From: Spinactinospora alkalitolerans
GTDB taxonomy: Bacteria; Actinomycetota; Actinomycetes; Streptosporangiales; Streptosporangiaceae
NCBI RefSeq assembly: GCF_013408795.1
Contig: NZ_JACCCC010000001.1
Coordinates: forward strand, 5,766,001-5,830,000
DNA length: 64,000 nt
Direction of reading: 5' to 3'
Part shown: in pieces, positions 10,101 through 18,920 of the stretch
Position numbering within the stretch: position 1 is the stretch's first letter
Layout of the letters: each line of letters opens with the position of its first letter
Notes under the pieces: generated by a model
Databases searched by the model: none
The model's input: the letters and a program-made list of their open reading frames with translations, nothing else
What the model was told of the DNA's origin: nothing
Position numbers and translations under genes: made by a program

Positions 10101-11848
10101 TCGAGGACCAGTCGCTCGAGTGGCACCTGGACGGGCTGACGCTCGTGGTCCGCGCGGACCTCGACGAACGGCGTGTCCTCGAGATCCTCAACGAGGCATT
10201 CGACTTGAGGCTGTCGAACGCCGAGCTGAGCGATGTCCTTCAGGCAGGCGTGGACCAGCGTCTGGAGGAACAGCGGCAGGAAGCCCGTGTCGCCTCCAGT
10301 GATGCAGAGCGTCTCGAGGTGTTCTTCGGCGAGGACACGCTGAAGGAGAAGCTGCCGAAGGGACTCTGGCAGGCGCTCGAGGGACAGGACCTGGTGGACG
10401 ACTCGACGTCCGTCGCGAAACTCTTCCTGACCGTCTACGGCAGCGACTCGATCCGGCTCCTCGAAGACCAGTTCCGTAACGAGGGATACACGGACGTTCC
10501 GACGACGTGGGCGGGCGGCGCACCGACGATCGCCTGGCTTCGGAAGATGGGGTTCGGCACCGAATACGCCGGACGTCGGAGCCAGCGCCAGGACGACGAG
10601 TTCGTCGTGCCCGGTGCCGTGAAGCTCAACCCTCTGCACAACTTCCAGAAGCACATCAGTCGGCAGCTGCAGGATGTGTTGACGCTCCAGGAGCCGAACG
10701 GTCGCGCGCTCAAGGGCATGGTCGAGCTTCCGACGGGAGCCGGGAAGACCCGTGTCGCCACCGAGACCGTGCTGCGACTCTTCATCGGCGGCGGAATGCG
10801 CGGAACGGTGCTCTGGGTCGCGCAGTCGGCCGAGCTTTGCGAGCAGGCGGTGCAGACCTTCAGCACCGTTTGGCGCGGGCTCGGCGATGAACGTCCGTTG
10901 ACGATCGGTCGGCTCTGGGAGAGCAACACCGTCCACGAGCCCGACACCGAATTCAGCGTGATCGTGGCCACCGACGCCAAGCTCGAGACCGTGATCGACA
11001 CCCCTGCGTATGAGTGGCTGAGCCGAGCCTCTGCCGTCTTCATCGATGAGGCACACCGTGCCGGCGGATCGAAACGGTACACGCGAATCCTGAGGTGGCT
11101 CGGTGTCGACGGCCGTAGTTGGGAGCGGCCTCTGGTGGGTCTCTCGGCGACCCCGTTCAAGGGGAAGATCGACGACGGAGAGCCGACGAAGGAACTGGCG
11201 GCTCGTTTCGGTAACCGCAAGATCAAGGCCTTCGAGGGCAACGCCTACGAGGAGCTGTCGCGGATCGGCGTCCTCGCTCGGGTCAAGCACGAGGTGCTGC
11301 CGGGCATCGACGTCGACCTGAAGCCGGAAGAACTGAAACACGTGCAGTCCAAGGGCAAGCTCGAGCCTCAGGTGCTCGACCGCATCGGCCGAGACCAGGC
11401 ACGAATAAAGGCTCTCGTGAACCACATTCTGAGCCAGGACCCCGAATGGCCCATCCTCGTGTTCACGCCGAACGTCCTGTCCGCCCAGGTCCTTGCCGCG
11501 ACGCTTCGTTATCGGCAGATCGAAGCCGCAGCGGTCAGCGGTCAGACCGGACGGCAAGAGCGCCGCGACATCATCGAGAAGTTCAAGAACGGCGATATCC
11601 AGGTTCTGGCGAACTGCGACCTGCTGATCCAGGGCTTTGACGCACCTGGTGTCCGAGCTCTGTACATCGCGAGACCGACGTTCAGCCCCAGCGCATACAT
11701 CCAGATGGCCGGCCGCGGGCTGCGCGGTCCCGCGAACGATGGCAGTAAGGAGTGCCTCATCGTGGACGTCGCCGACAACTTCGGGGCGGTCAACGACTTT
11801 CTCGGGTATCGCGCCTACGAGGACCTCTGGCTGGAGCAGGGAGCATGA
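7124..11848 (+). CDS. Sacsin-type GHKL ATPase fused to SF2 DEAH helicase (defence operon gene 1)
   Basis: A 1574-residue protein of two parts. The N-terminus is a HSP90-like (GHKL) ATP-binding module of the sacsin kind: LLELVQNAADAM with the Mg-binding Asn near residue 58, YCANAGRPFS, and IGRFGLGFKSVL near 121-132. About 1000 residues of unassigned sequence follow. The C-terminus is a superfamily 2 helicase: Walker A VELPTGAGKTR near 1200, FIDEAHRAG near 1305, SATPF near 1340 and IQMAGRGLRG near 1525. It probably works on phage DNA with the next three genes, the role held by DrmD in class 1 DISARM, but the GHKL module is not part of DrmD. The GTG at 7124 fits GAGGCGG seven bases upstream; an in-frame ATG lies at 7088. 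Confidence 0.85.
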   Translation: MTMKRTEWIPDAGLVREVDDLFGRAIDSYRANPNLIAEHANHEESIRVGGYSSRTLLELVQNAADAMSGADEHEEGAGRVEIVLDLDHQTLYCANAGRPFSRSGLTAIAHAHLSGKRGDEIGRFGLGFKSVLAVTDAPQVFSRSISFEFNSTKAKETIASIGSAAKRFPALRTATRMDAQAEFTKDPILAELAEWAVTIVRLPHASKLENLKKEIEEFRSEFLLFVNAVREVRLRVIGTDEDFVTSHVSRDLGDGRFRIERPDGDHDEWYVENRMHAPSSEARAEVGEAVSRDQVKVTVAMPARFAQRRTGEFWSYFPLQDKTSASALFNAPWSVNDDRTTLLENTYNREILVTLSEMFVDMLPKVSSVDDPAAHLDYMPARGREAHSFGDEILCAHVPQIGAETALIPDATGVMCTPQDLRPLDFTVSDTSESDHEEWIKSPNTGDDVPHWRCYVNNQRVTRLRQLYVYKFSSAFPDRRSRDEMKALEEMPKRGVLSWLREWAEGADMDSAARALDFVLMNPKIDGIRSAKVIPTTSGMRSVNDRNEVFLKRVDDVDIEGASFVHPGFLAIPGIEKKLREKAGFRDLDPLAILQARLGKLSPASGDEELSKFWDAVLDVPMDQARKVVSRDTAGCIKVPTRDGGWSSPRHVLDIDGLGDGIRIRMLDRTRCVPQVAHAAGVIHAAVSVYSVEDEVHFEDYHQYVIDELNRRLGPGERPVERIEFDRNDGPGPFSTLLMLKEAQAPDQVRETWTVHLLAFDKGDDWTCEDIDTGQTHRVVSPVRWAAERAGLVRSTRGYRAPGRVVSASLVEFEALLPLFRGPRPVEDALALPKELDKVPADVLREALEAELIPSQVKDGTLTEFVLVAGGIAFPDGHPVLIPARVGRGIEARRPDTVYLATTEEERTFLASRHKPYLRADQDQVDLLVEAVGCRRFEDSFSFSLLAEGRQDGERVIDLYTGLRSTFAEDKVMNATVAKAVHIAKRVTTEDGVEDQSLEWHLDGLTLVVRADLDERRVLEILNEAFDLRLSNAELSDVLQAGVDQRLEEQRQEARVASSDAERLEVFFGEDTLKEKLPKGLWQALEGQDLVDDSTSVAKLFLTVYGSDSIRLLEDQFRNEGYTDVPTTWAGGAPTIAWLRKMGFGTEYAGRRSQRQDDEFVVPGAVKLNPLHNFQKHISRQLQDVLTLQEPNGRALKGMVELPTGAGKTRVATETVLRLFIGGGMRGTVLWVAQSAELCEQAVQTFSTVWRGLGDERPLTIGRLWESNTVHEPDTEFSVIVATDAKLETVIDTPAYEWLSRASAVFIDEAHRAGGSKRYTRILRWLGVDGRSWERPLVGLSATPFKGKIDDGEPTKELAARFGNRKIKAFEGNAYEELSRIGVLARVKHEVLPGIDVDLKPEELKHVQSKGKLEPQVLDRIGRDQARIKALVNHILSQDPEWPILVFTPNVLSAQVLAATLRYRQIEAAAVSGQTGRQERRDIIEKFKNGDIQVLANCDLLIQGFDAPGVRALYIARPTFSPSAYIQMAGRGLRGPANDGSKECLIVDVADNFGAVNDFLGYRAYEDLWLEQGA

Positions 11849-13362
11849 TCCTCGTTCCGGACCTCGCCGACATCGAGACGACGACCACCAGCAGCGCCGA
11901 GCGTCGGGTCGCGCGCCTGCTGCAGTCGGTCGACGGGCCCAGCGACGCGGTCGCCTTCCACTCCGTCAAGTTGCGAAGCCACGCGGTCAAGCAGCAGGGA
12001 GAGGCGGACTTCGTCGTTCTCTGGGACGGAATCGTGATCCTCATCGAGGTCAAGGGAGGGGGCGTCAGGAAGTACGACGGCGTCTGGTACAGCATCGACC
12101 GCCACGGTGACTGGAAGAAGTTGCGTGAATCTCCGATGGACCAGGCGCAGTCGGCGATGTACGCGTTGCGGGGCATCCTGCGCGAGGAAGGTGTCGGTTG
12201 GTTCGCGACCGAGGCCGTTGCCGTCACGCCTGACATCGATGCCCCTCCTCCTGCCGTCGAGTGGAAGGGGAGCCACTGGTGGGCCAAGGACCAGATGAGC
12301 ATCGCTGGAATGACGAAAGCCTTTGAAGAGGTCGCCGACGAGGCCAGGACCGCCCCCTTCGGGGTCAAGATCGCGCGGTCCGAGCATCTTCGGGCTCGCC
12401 TGTTCGGTGAGTTCACGCGGATGCCCGTCATCGATGCGCAGCGTGGCGCCGTCATCGAGGAACAGAACCGAGCGACCGATGGCCAGGCCCGGGTTCTGGC
12501 CGCGCTCTCGCGCAACCCGAGGATGCTCGTCTTCGGTGGTGCGGGTACCGGGAAGTCTCTGGTGCTGGCAGAGGCTGCGAAGCAGGAGGCGGGCGAGGGG
12601 AAGTCGGTTCTCATCACCTTCCACTCGCCTTCCCTGGTCGACTTCTTCGGCCCGCGGATCGTGGGGAGAGACATCGATCTCCTTCCGTTCGCCGACCTGT
12701 CCGGTGACAAGCAGTACGACGCCGTCTTCGTCGACGAGGCACAGGACCTCATGAACGCCGCCGGCATGGACGCACTGGACGCCGTGATCCGCGGAGGTCG
12801 AGCGGGCGGCCGGTGGAGGATGTTCCTCGACCCCAACAACCAGGCACGCGTGGACGGCGAGTTCGATCCCGACGTGTGCGAGCTGGTGCAGCAGGAGGCG
12901 CTCCAGTACGACCTCGACCGGAACGTTCGCAACACCCGGGCGATCGTCCACGTCGTGCAGGAGTACCTCGGCGCTGACGTCGGAGACCCGGGCATCGTCC
13001 ACGGTGACCGAGTTCAGTGGCGGTGGACCGAGGGGACGGCCGACGTCGCGGCGGCCGAGGCCGTGGCTCGAGACCTCGTCGGGAACGGGGCTCGCCGCGA
13101 GGACATCTGGATCATCAGCGTCTCCGCAGATGCCGAGCCGCGAAGGAGCAGGGCCGGATTCCTCGTGACGAACCCGCGGTTCACCAAGGGGCTGGAAGCA
13201 GAGCACGTCATCGTCTGCGATCTGCCGCAGGAATACGACGACCGGGGACTGGCCGCGTTCTACGTGGCCGTCACGAGGGCCCGAGTCACGCTCCACGTGA
13301 TCGCTTCCAAGGAAGACAAGAAGCGGCTCCAGGACCTTCTTCGAGAGCAGGTTGGCAAGTGA
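11845..13362 (+). CDS. NERD nuclease-domain / SF1 (UvrD-like) helicase (defence operon gene 2)
   Basis: The product has 505 residues. The N-terminal NERD domain (nuclease-related, PD-(D/E)XK-like) spans roughly residues 15-130, with GEADFVVLWDG and ILIEVKGG supplying the expected acidic and E-x-K residues. A superfamily 1 helicase follows: Walker A FGGAGTGKSLVLAE near 230, Walker B VFVDEAQDL near 294 and the C-terminal UvrD-like FYVAVTRARVTLHV near 472. It is shorter than UvrD proteins, so the accessory 1B/2B insertions must be small. The ATG overlaps the stop of gene 1 (ATGA), which indicates translational coupling. It likely unwinds and cuts DNA within the defence complex. It is not a component of the standard DISARM sets. 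Confidence 0.88.
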   Translation: MILVPDLADIETTTTSSAERRVARLLQSVDGPSDAVAFHSVKLRSHAVKQQGEADFVVLWDGIVILIEVKGGGVRKYDGVWYSIDRHGDWKKLRESPMDQAQSAMYALRGILREEGVGWFATEAVAVTPDIDAPPPAVEWKGSHWWAKDQMSIAGMTKAFEEVADEARTAPFGVKIARSEHLRARLFGEFTRMPVIDAQRGAVIEEQNRATDGQARVLAALSRNPRMLVFGGAGTGKSLVLAEAAKQEAGEGKSVLITFHSPSLVDFFGPRIVGRDIDLLPFADLSGDKQYDAVFVDEAQDLMNAAGMDALDAVIRGGRAGGRWRMFLDPNNQARVDGEFDPDVCELVQQEALQYDLDRNVRNTRAIVHVVQEYLGADVGDPGIVHGDRVQWRWTEGTADVAAAEAVARDLVGNGARREDIWIISVSADAEPRRSRAGFLVTNPRFTKGLEAEHVIVCDLPQEYDDRGLAAFYVAVTRARVTLHVIASKEDKKRLQDLLREQVGK

Positions 13363-16300
13363 AGCTCGCAGCGGCCCAGCAGGAGGCGCTGAAACACCTC
13401 CGCGCGTCCTACGAGGGGCCTGAGGCGGGGGACGAGGAGGTCACGGCGAACCTGCCTCACCGGCAGTATGCCGTCGGCATGCTGTTCCCGAGCGAGACCG
13501 TGGCTCGTGGTTCTCATGACGGCGAGGACGCGGATGAAGAGGTCTCCGCCGACGTCCCCGACGGCGATGTCGAGGAGGACGGCGCCGGGATCCCCCTGGC
13601 CGAGGACTGGCGGCCCTCGTCGGTCGCGATCTCCTTCGTCACCGACGGCGACTCCGTCGACGTCGACTTCTCGTGCGGCACGTACGCCGCTGTCGACGGA
13701 GACGGACCGCCGAGGTGGCGTCGTACCCCGTTCTCTGCAGACGACCTCGTTCTCCGTCGGGGAGAAGGGCCCGTCGCTCTGGACGTAGGAGACGTTCCTG
13801 TCGAGGTCGGGGCACGTTGGCGCGATTTCAAGGGTGACTCCTTGGTCACGGTGCACGTCCGGGTTCTGACCGAATCCACGAGAGACGACCGACTCGACAT
13901 CGCTCGGATGCTGTTCCAGGTTCGGCTGGCCGTCGCTCCTTCCGCAGGTGCGCAGATCCTGGAGTACGACACGACGCGCTCGTTCGACGCCGATCCGGAA
14001 ACCGCCGAGCTGCGCCTGCGATACCGCAACAGAAAGGTCTACGCGGTCGGGCACGGCATGGCTGCGGACTGGGAGTTCACGGCGGGCCGCTGCACCAGGG
14101 CCTTCCTCGACCCGATACCGGCCTTCGTCGTGCCCGCCGTCGAAACCACGGGGTTCGACGAGGGGACGGCCGAGGCCAAGTCCTTGGAGCTGGAGCACCT
14201 CCAGCAGGTCGACACGGATCCCGATGCGGTACTTCGGTCGCTGGACGCCTTTGTCGACGCCTTCGCCGGGTGGGCTGCCGAACAGATGGAACGAGCAGAG
14301 GCCTTCGGCGATGACAAGGCCGTGGCGATCCGGATCGCCGAGCGTTCTCAGGATGCCGTCGACAGGATGAGGGAAGGCGTGAACCTCCTCCGGGCGCCGG
14401 GACGGCAAGACCTGCGAACGGCTTTTTCGCTCGGCATGGCTGCCATGCGTCTGCAGATGCGGCAGGCATCGATCAACCGCGGGGGGTCGGAAGGTCGGGT
14501 GCCGGAGCCGCGGTGGCGCCCGTTCCAGCTCGGTTTCCTGCTCGTCTCGTTGGCATCCACCGTTGACGTGACGCACAAGGATCGGGACCTCGTCGACCTC
14601 ATCTGGTTTCCGACCGGTGGCGGCAAAACCGAGGCATACCTCGGTCTCGCCGCGATCGAGATCTTCCGTCGGCGGCTTGCTCATGACGTGGCCGGTGGAG
14701 GGACCGCCGTGATCACCCGGTACACATTGCGGCTCCTGACCTCTCAGCAGTTCCAGCGTGCTGCGGCGCTGGTTTGCGCAATGGAGAAGCTGCGGGCCAC
14801 GGACGAACGAGTGAAAGGGATGGTGCGGTTCTCGATCGGTCTCTGGGTGGGCAACGAAGTCACCCCTGGCACGCGCAGAGAGGCGCGGAGTGCGCTCGAG
14901 CGTCTGCAGAAGGCCGCGCGTCCGGAAGAGGCGAACCAGTTCCAGGTCGAGAGCTGTCCGTGGTGCCTGACGCCGTCGGTGCCGAAGGCCAAGAGCAACA
15001 AGCCGCAGGACTATGGCATGCGCCTGGTGGGAAACGACGTCGTACTCCATTGCGTCGACGAATCGTGCGCGTTCAGCGGCGAACTTCCGCTCGCGGTCGT
15101 CGACGAGGTTCTGTACGACGAACCGCCCACGATCCTGCTGGCCACCGTCGACAAGTTCGCGCGTCTGCAGTTCAGGCCCGAAGCCGGCAGGCTGCTCGGG
15201 ATCGGGACCGCCTTCGAGCAGCCGTCCATGGTCATCCAGGATGAGCTGCACCTGCTCTCGGGGCCGCTCGGGACCACTGTCGCCGTCTTCGACGCAGTCA
15301 TCCAGCTCTTGCTGAGCCGTTCCGGCGCCAGCCCCAAGATCATCGCGTCGACTGCCACCATCCGTGCGTCCGAGGAGCAGGTACAGGGACTGTACGGGCG
15401 TGACGTCGCCCTGTACCCGCCATCAGGGCTCGACGACGACCGCACCTTCTTCTCTCGCCCCGTGGAGAGTGGAGAAGGACGTCTCTACGTCGGCCTGATG
15501 CCGCAGTCGGTCTCTCAGCCGTCGGCCGTCATCGCGGCGGTCACTCCGATGGTGGAGATGCCGGAGGCGCTCGCTGCCCGTGTTCCGTCTGCCGCATCCC
15601 GAGATGCGTACTGGACACTGGTCATGTACCACAACAGTCTTCGTGAGCTCGGCCGGACGGGGACGCTGGTCGTCGACGACGTCAACGGCCGTCTGGAGCC
15701 TCGCGCCGATCGGCTCGGCTTCCCGCTGCGTCCTGTCAGGGCGGGGAAGGTCTTGGAATTGACGAGCCGCCGCGGAGCCGAGGAGCTACCGAAGGATCTC
15801 CGTGCGCTTCGAGTCAGGGCCGACGAGACGTCGGACGCCGTCGACGTGGTCCTCTCGTCGAACATGCTCTCCGTCGGCATCGACATTCCGAGGCTCGCCC
15901 TGATGCTCATGGTGGGACAGCCGAAGACCACGGCCGAGTACGTTCAGGCCACCAGCCGTGTCGGGCGCGGAGACACGAAGGGCGTCGTCGTCACGCTTTT
16001 CAGGTCGAGCAGGGCCCGCGATCGGTCGCACTTCGAGACTTTCCGTGGCTACCACGAGGCTCTCTACCGCAGCGTGGAGCCCACGAGCGTGACGCCATGG
16101 TCGTTGGCCTCGCGCGACCGATCTCTCGCCGGCGCACTCGTCGCATTGCTGAGGCAGTCGTTCGGCCCGCTCGCCGACAACGACGCGGCAGGTCGGTTCG
16201 ACCTCGAGGACGACAGGATCAGCGACGCGGTCGAGCGACTCGTCGAGCGGTTCCTCGGGTACGTGACGCGTGCCGATCGCCTCGAAGCCGAGGAGACGAG

Positions 16301-16538
16301 CGACGCCGTGTGGAGCCTGCTGAGGGACTGGGACCGTCGGGCGGCACAAGCACGCGAGTCGGGCGACTCCTTGTACTACGAGCGTTCGGAGAAGGAGCAG
16401 GCGGCTCTGTTGAAGAGATTCGGTCAGCCCGGCGAAGGGTGGCTCGTCGGAGACTCGATGAGATCCGTCGAGCCCAACGTGGCGGTCGAGGTCCGGGAAC
16501 CGCAGGAAGAGGTGCACCGTGGAGAAGATCAGGCATGA
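13359..16538 (+). CDS. drmA: DrmA/YprA-like SF2 helicase (defence operon gene 3)
   Basis: The 1059-residue protein resembles the central helicase of DISARM. The helicase core carries WFPTGGGKTEAYLG near residue 415, TRYTLRLLTSQQF shortly after, an unusual motif II VIQDELHLLSGPLGT near 625 (DELH in place of DEAH), ASTATIRAS near 662 and ATSRVGRG near 864. A Cys-rich insert (CPWCLTP ... CVDESCAF) between motifs I and II resembles a zinc-binding element. The first 350 residues have no domain I can name. The GTG at 13359 overlaps the previous stop and has AGAGCAGG upstream. In DISARM, DrmA works with DrmB as a DNA-loaded complex; the same pairing is seen here. The symbol is by similarity and the exact YprA clade is undetermined. 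Confidence 0.87.
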   Translation: MKLAAAQQEALKHLRASYEGPEAGDEEVTANLPHRQYAVGMLFPSETVARGSHDGEDADEEVSADVPDGDVEEDGAGIPLAEDWRPSSVAISFVTDGDSVDVDFSCGTYAAVDGDGPPRWRRTPFSADDLVLRRGEGPVALDVGDVPVEVGARWRDFKGDSLVTVHVRVLTESTRDDRLDIARMLFQVRLAVAPSAGAQILEYDTTRSFDADPETAELRLRYRNRKVYAVGHGMAADWEFTAGRCTRAFLDPIPAFVVPAVETTGFDEGTAEAKSLELEHLQQVDTDPDAVLRSLDAFVDAFAGWAAEQMERAEAFGDDKAVAIRIAERSQDAVDRMREGVNLLRAPGRQDLRTAFSLGMAAMRLQMRQASINRGGSEGRVPEPRWRPFQLGFLLVSLASTVDVTHKDRDLVDLIWFPTGGGKTEAYLGLAAIEIFRRRLAHDVAGGGTAVITRYTLRLLTSQQFQRAAALVCAMEKLRATDERVKGMVRFSIGLWVGNEVTPGTRREARSALERLQKAARPEEANQFQVESCPWCLTPSVPKAKSNKPQDYGMRLVGNDVVLHCVDESCAFSGELPLAVVDEVLYDEPPTILLATVDKFARLQFRPEAGRLLGIGTAFEQPSMVIQDELHLLSGPLGTTVAVFDAVIQLLLSRSGASPKIIASTATIRASEEQVQGLYGRDVALYPPSGLDDDRTFFSRPVESGEGRLYVGLMPQSVSQPSAVIAAVTPMVEMPEALAARVPSAASRDAYWTLVMYHNSLRELGRTGTLVVDDVNGRLEPRADRLGFPLRPVRAGKVLELTSRRGAEELPKDLRALRVRADETSDAVDVVLSSNMLSVGIDIPRLALMLMVGQPKTTAEYVQATSRVGRGDTKGVVVTLFRSSRARDRSHFETFRGYHEALYRSVEPTSVTPWSLASRDRSLAGALVALLRQSFGPLADNDAAGRFDLEDDRISDAVERLVERFLGYVTRADRLEAEETSDAVWSLLRDWDRRAAQARESGDSLYYERSEKEQAALLKRFGQPGEGWLVGDSMRSVEPNVAVEVREPQEEVHRGEDQA

Positions 16539-18321
16539 CCTGCGCCTCTCCGAGACGATCTCGCCCTTCGGTGTCGGAGCGATCGTCGACGTCCGAGGCG
16601 AATCTCTCATGGCGCCGGACACGTCCTGGTGGGACAAGAAATACGCTCAGGAGATCAGCTGTGAGCGTCTGATGGCCCGCCTCGGGGCCGGTGTCCTGAG
16701 ACAACCGCCGACGCATGCGAGCCGTGCCGGTAAGGAAACTCCTGCGTTGCCGTACTGGCGCTTCCCTGCATGGCGGTTCTGCGAGCGCTGCGACAAGCTC
16801 TCGAAGCTGACCGGGAAGAAAAAGGGCAAGTGGAGCAACACCTGCGAGTGCGGTGGCCTGCTGGTGCCGATGCGATACATCGCCATCTGCGAAAAGGGCA
16901 GCCACGTTCAGGACATCAGCTGGTTCCGGTGGGTGCATCGTGGGCGTGCGGCGAGCCTGAACGAAGCAGTCCGGTTCTGCCGTGACTACAAGTCGCTCAG
17001 GTTCAGGAGACTGGCCAATCGTGGTGAGGGCCTCGCATCACTGATGGTCAAGTGTCATGGGTGTGGGAACTCGCGCACCCTCGCGGAACTCGTCACGAAC
17101 GGGGCTCTGCAGCGAGACGGGATCCGCTGCGCGGGGCGGCAGCCCTGGGAACCGGAAGGCTCGGTCAAAAAGCCTTGCCCGCATCAGCTGGTCGCCGTGC
17201 AGCGCGGTGCCACGGGTAACTACATCGCCGAGAGGATCTCGGCTCTCGACATACCGGAAGAACGTCCGCAGTCGGCGGAAGCGGCAGACCAGATCCGTGG
17301 GCATGTGTACTTCGAGAAGGTCGTGACGGACAACGGCGGCCCCCAGGCGCAGATGGTGGCAGGGTGGATCGCCGAGGAGCTCGGAGTGACGCCGGAGACC
17401 GTTCTCGCCGTGGCAGGAGGAGAGGAGACAAGCGCGGACGAGATGCTGCTCGACCTCAAGGACGGTGAGTGGGCGGCATTCCTGAAGAAGCTCGATGGCG
17501 GGCGCGACCGTACGGGGAGCGACTTCGTCGTCGACGGGCGAAGCCTCGAAGGCGTCGCGGGACCGCAGAGCCTCCTCAGCAAGATCAGGGGGATCGGGCA
17601 GGTGCGTCGGGTCCGTGAGGTCCGTGCCCTCCGTGGATTCCGGCGGCACGATGCGGACGCGGCCATGATCAACGCCGATCTGGGACCAGACCAGTGGCGT
17701 CGGCCCACCTATCCGGCGATCGAGCTGTTCGGAGAAGGGATCTTCCTGCGGTTCGACGAGGAGAAACTCGCCGAATGGGAGGCGCAGCCGGAGGTGCAGG
17801 CACGCGCCGGCATCCTCAAGAAGCGCAGAGTCGACTCTGCATGGGCCGGCCGCCTCGACGTGCCCGAGCCCAGGTACATCGCCCTGCACACGCTGGCGCA
17901 CCTGCTCATCCGTCGGCTGGCGTTCGCAAGCGGTTATGCGTCCGCCGCGCTGCAGGAGCGGATCTACGCGAACTCCGACCGTACCGACAAGACCGCCGGG
18001 ATCCTGATCTACACCGCAGCGGGAGATGCTCAGGGGACTCTCGGCGGGCTCGTCAGGCTCGGAGAGCCTGACAAGTTGATCCCGCTCCTGGTGTCAGCCC
18101 TGGACGACGCAGACTTCTGTTCCAACGACCCGGTCTGCATCGAGAGTGACCGGCAGGGGGCCTCGCAGCTGAACCTCTCGGCTTGCCACGGCTGCTCCCT
18201 GGTGAGCGAGACCTCCTGCGAGACCGGAAACCGACTGCTGGATCGACAGCTGGTCCTGGGCGGAAGCGACGTGAGGGGACTGCTGGACGACGTTCTGACG
18301 GAGGTCCGGCGGCCCAGATGA
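16519..18321 (+). CDS. drmB: DrmB-like DUF1998 protein (defence operon gene 4)
   Basis: The 600-residue protein starts with the DrmB-like LRLSETISPFGVGAIVDV. It has paired Cys clusters suited to zinc binding (CERCDKL near 90, CECGG and CEKGSH near 112-130, CHGCGNS near 180) and ends with the DUF1998 signature CHGCSLVSETSCETGNRLLD. DrmB partners DrmA in DISARM. The GTG overlaps the end of gene 3 by 20 bases, so the two are almost certainly co-translated. After its stop come only IS relics: there is no phospholipase-D-like drmC, which normally follows drmB in DISARM. Either the operon is complete as a four-gene variant, or a 3' gene was lost when the ISL3/IS3 elements arrived. Confidence 0.87.
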   Translation: MEKIRHDLRLSETISPFGVGAIVDVRGESLMAPDTSWWDKKYAQEISCERLMARLGAGVLRQPPTHASRAGKETPALPYWRFPAWRFCERCDKLSKLTGKKKGKWSNTCECGGLLVPMRYIAICEKGSHVQDISWFRWVHRGRAASLNEAVRFCRDYKSLRFRRLANRGEGLASLMVKCHGCGNSRTLAELVTNGALQRDGIRCAGRQPWEPEGSVKKPCPHQLVAVQRGATGNYIAERISALDIPEERPQSAEAADQIRGHVYFEKVVTDNGGPQAQMVAGWIAEELGVTPETVLAVAGGEETSADEMLLDLKDGEWAAFLKKLDGGRDRTGSDFVVDGRSLEGVAGPQSLLSKIRGIGQVRRVREVRALRGFRRHDADAAMINADLGPDQWRRPTYPAIELFGEGIFLRFDEEKLAEWEAQPEVQARAGILKKRRVDSAWAGRLDVPEPRYIALHTLAHLLIRRLAFASGYASAALQERIYANSDRTDKTAGILIYTAAGDAQGTLGGLVRLGEPDKLIPLLVSALDDADFCSNDPVCIESDRQGASQLNLSACHGCSLVSETSCETGNRLLDRQLVLGGSDVRGLLDDVLTEVRRPR

Positions 18322-18495
18322 CGACTCTTGAACGGCCGTTCTGAGGTCCGGCGGGGGACGCCGGGGCAGAGCAGGCCTCCTCGGCCGTCGGCATGATGTG
18401 ATGGCACTCCTCGTGTTCAGGCCGTCAACACCGTTCGAATGTGGGCTCCGACACGGATTCGGTGAAGCCCCTGCGGAGGCCCCTCCTGTCCCGCA

Positions 18496-18840
18496 ATGAT
18501 GCGAAGTTTCGCTCTCCGCTCCCTCCTCTCTAGTGACGCTGTTCTCCCGCACCTGGCCGGTCTGCGGATCGACGACGTCGTCCGGAGCGGGCTCTCGATC
18601 CGGACCGCGGTGACCACCCGAGTGCCGGAAGCCCTCTGCCCGGTCTGCGAATCCCCGTCGCGTCGGGTGCACAGCCGCTATGGCCGCCGCCTCGCCGATC
18701 CCCCCGTCTCCGGCCAGGAAGTGCTGATCCACCTGGGAGTTCGCCAGTTCTTCTGCGAGTAACCCGGATGCCAGTGCAAGATCTTCGCCGAGCAGGTACC
18801 CGGACTCACCGCCCTCCAACGCCTTGTTCTGTACCGGGTG
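18496..18840 (+). pseudogene. ISL3-family transposase, N-terminal fragment
   Basis: The frame encodes an ISL3-type start: LRIDDVVRSGLSIRTAV, then the zinc-finger and linker CPVCESPSRRVHSRYGRRLA and VSGQEVLIHLGVRQFFCE. A TAA at 18760-18762 stops it; the frame then continues PGCQCKIFAEQVPGLT to TAG at 18841. Intact ISL3 transposases are about 400-550 residues, so only the first quarter remains. The fragment ends where the IS3 relic begins, which suggests insertion of one element into the other. Confidence 0.8.
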
Positions 18841-18920
18841 TAGTGGAGGCTCTGGTGTGTCCCGTGTTTCATGGATTCGGGTTCCTGGGCTCTGGTTCCA
18901 CCTGACCCGAGAAGGGCATC

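Noticed and set aside
8447-11557. A 1036-codon open frame antisense to the GHKL-helicase gene
   Set aside because: It is a GC-driven shadow: the plus-strand frame has all GHKL and helicase motifs, while the antisense product is Arg/Asp/Val-rich without motifs.
11815-15251. Long antisense frames under the NERD helicase and DrmA-like genes
   Set aside because: These mirror the coding strand and show no domain; the plus-strand genes are coupled by stop-start overlaps.
7124-18321. Calling the operon canonical class 1 or class 2 DISARM
   Set aside because: Methyltransferase and phospholipase-D genes are missing, and NERD-SF1 and GHKL modules are not in those sets.
18322-18495. Search for a DISARM drmC (phospholipase D) gene after drmB
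   Set aside because: Only about 170 bases of non-coding sequence precede the ISL3 fragment; no HxKxxxxD motif is found.
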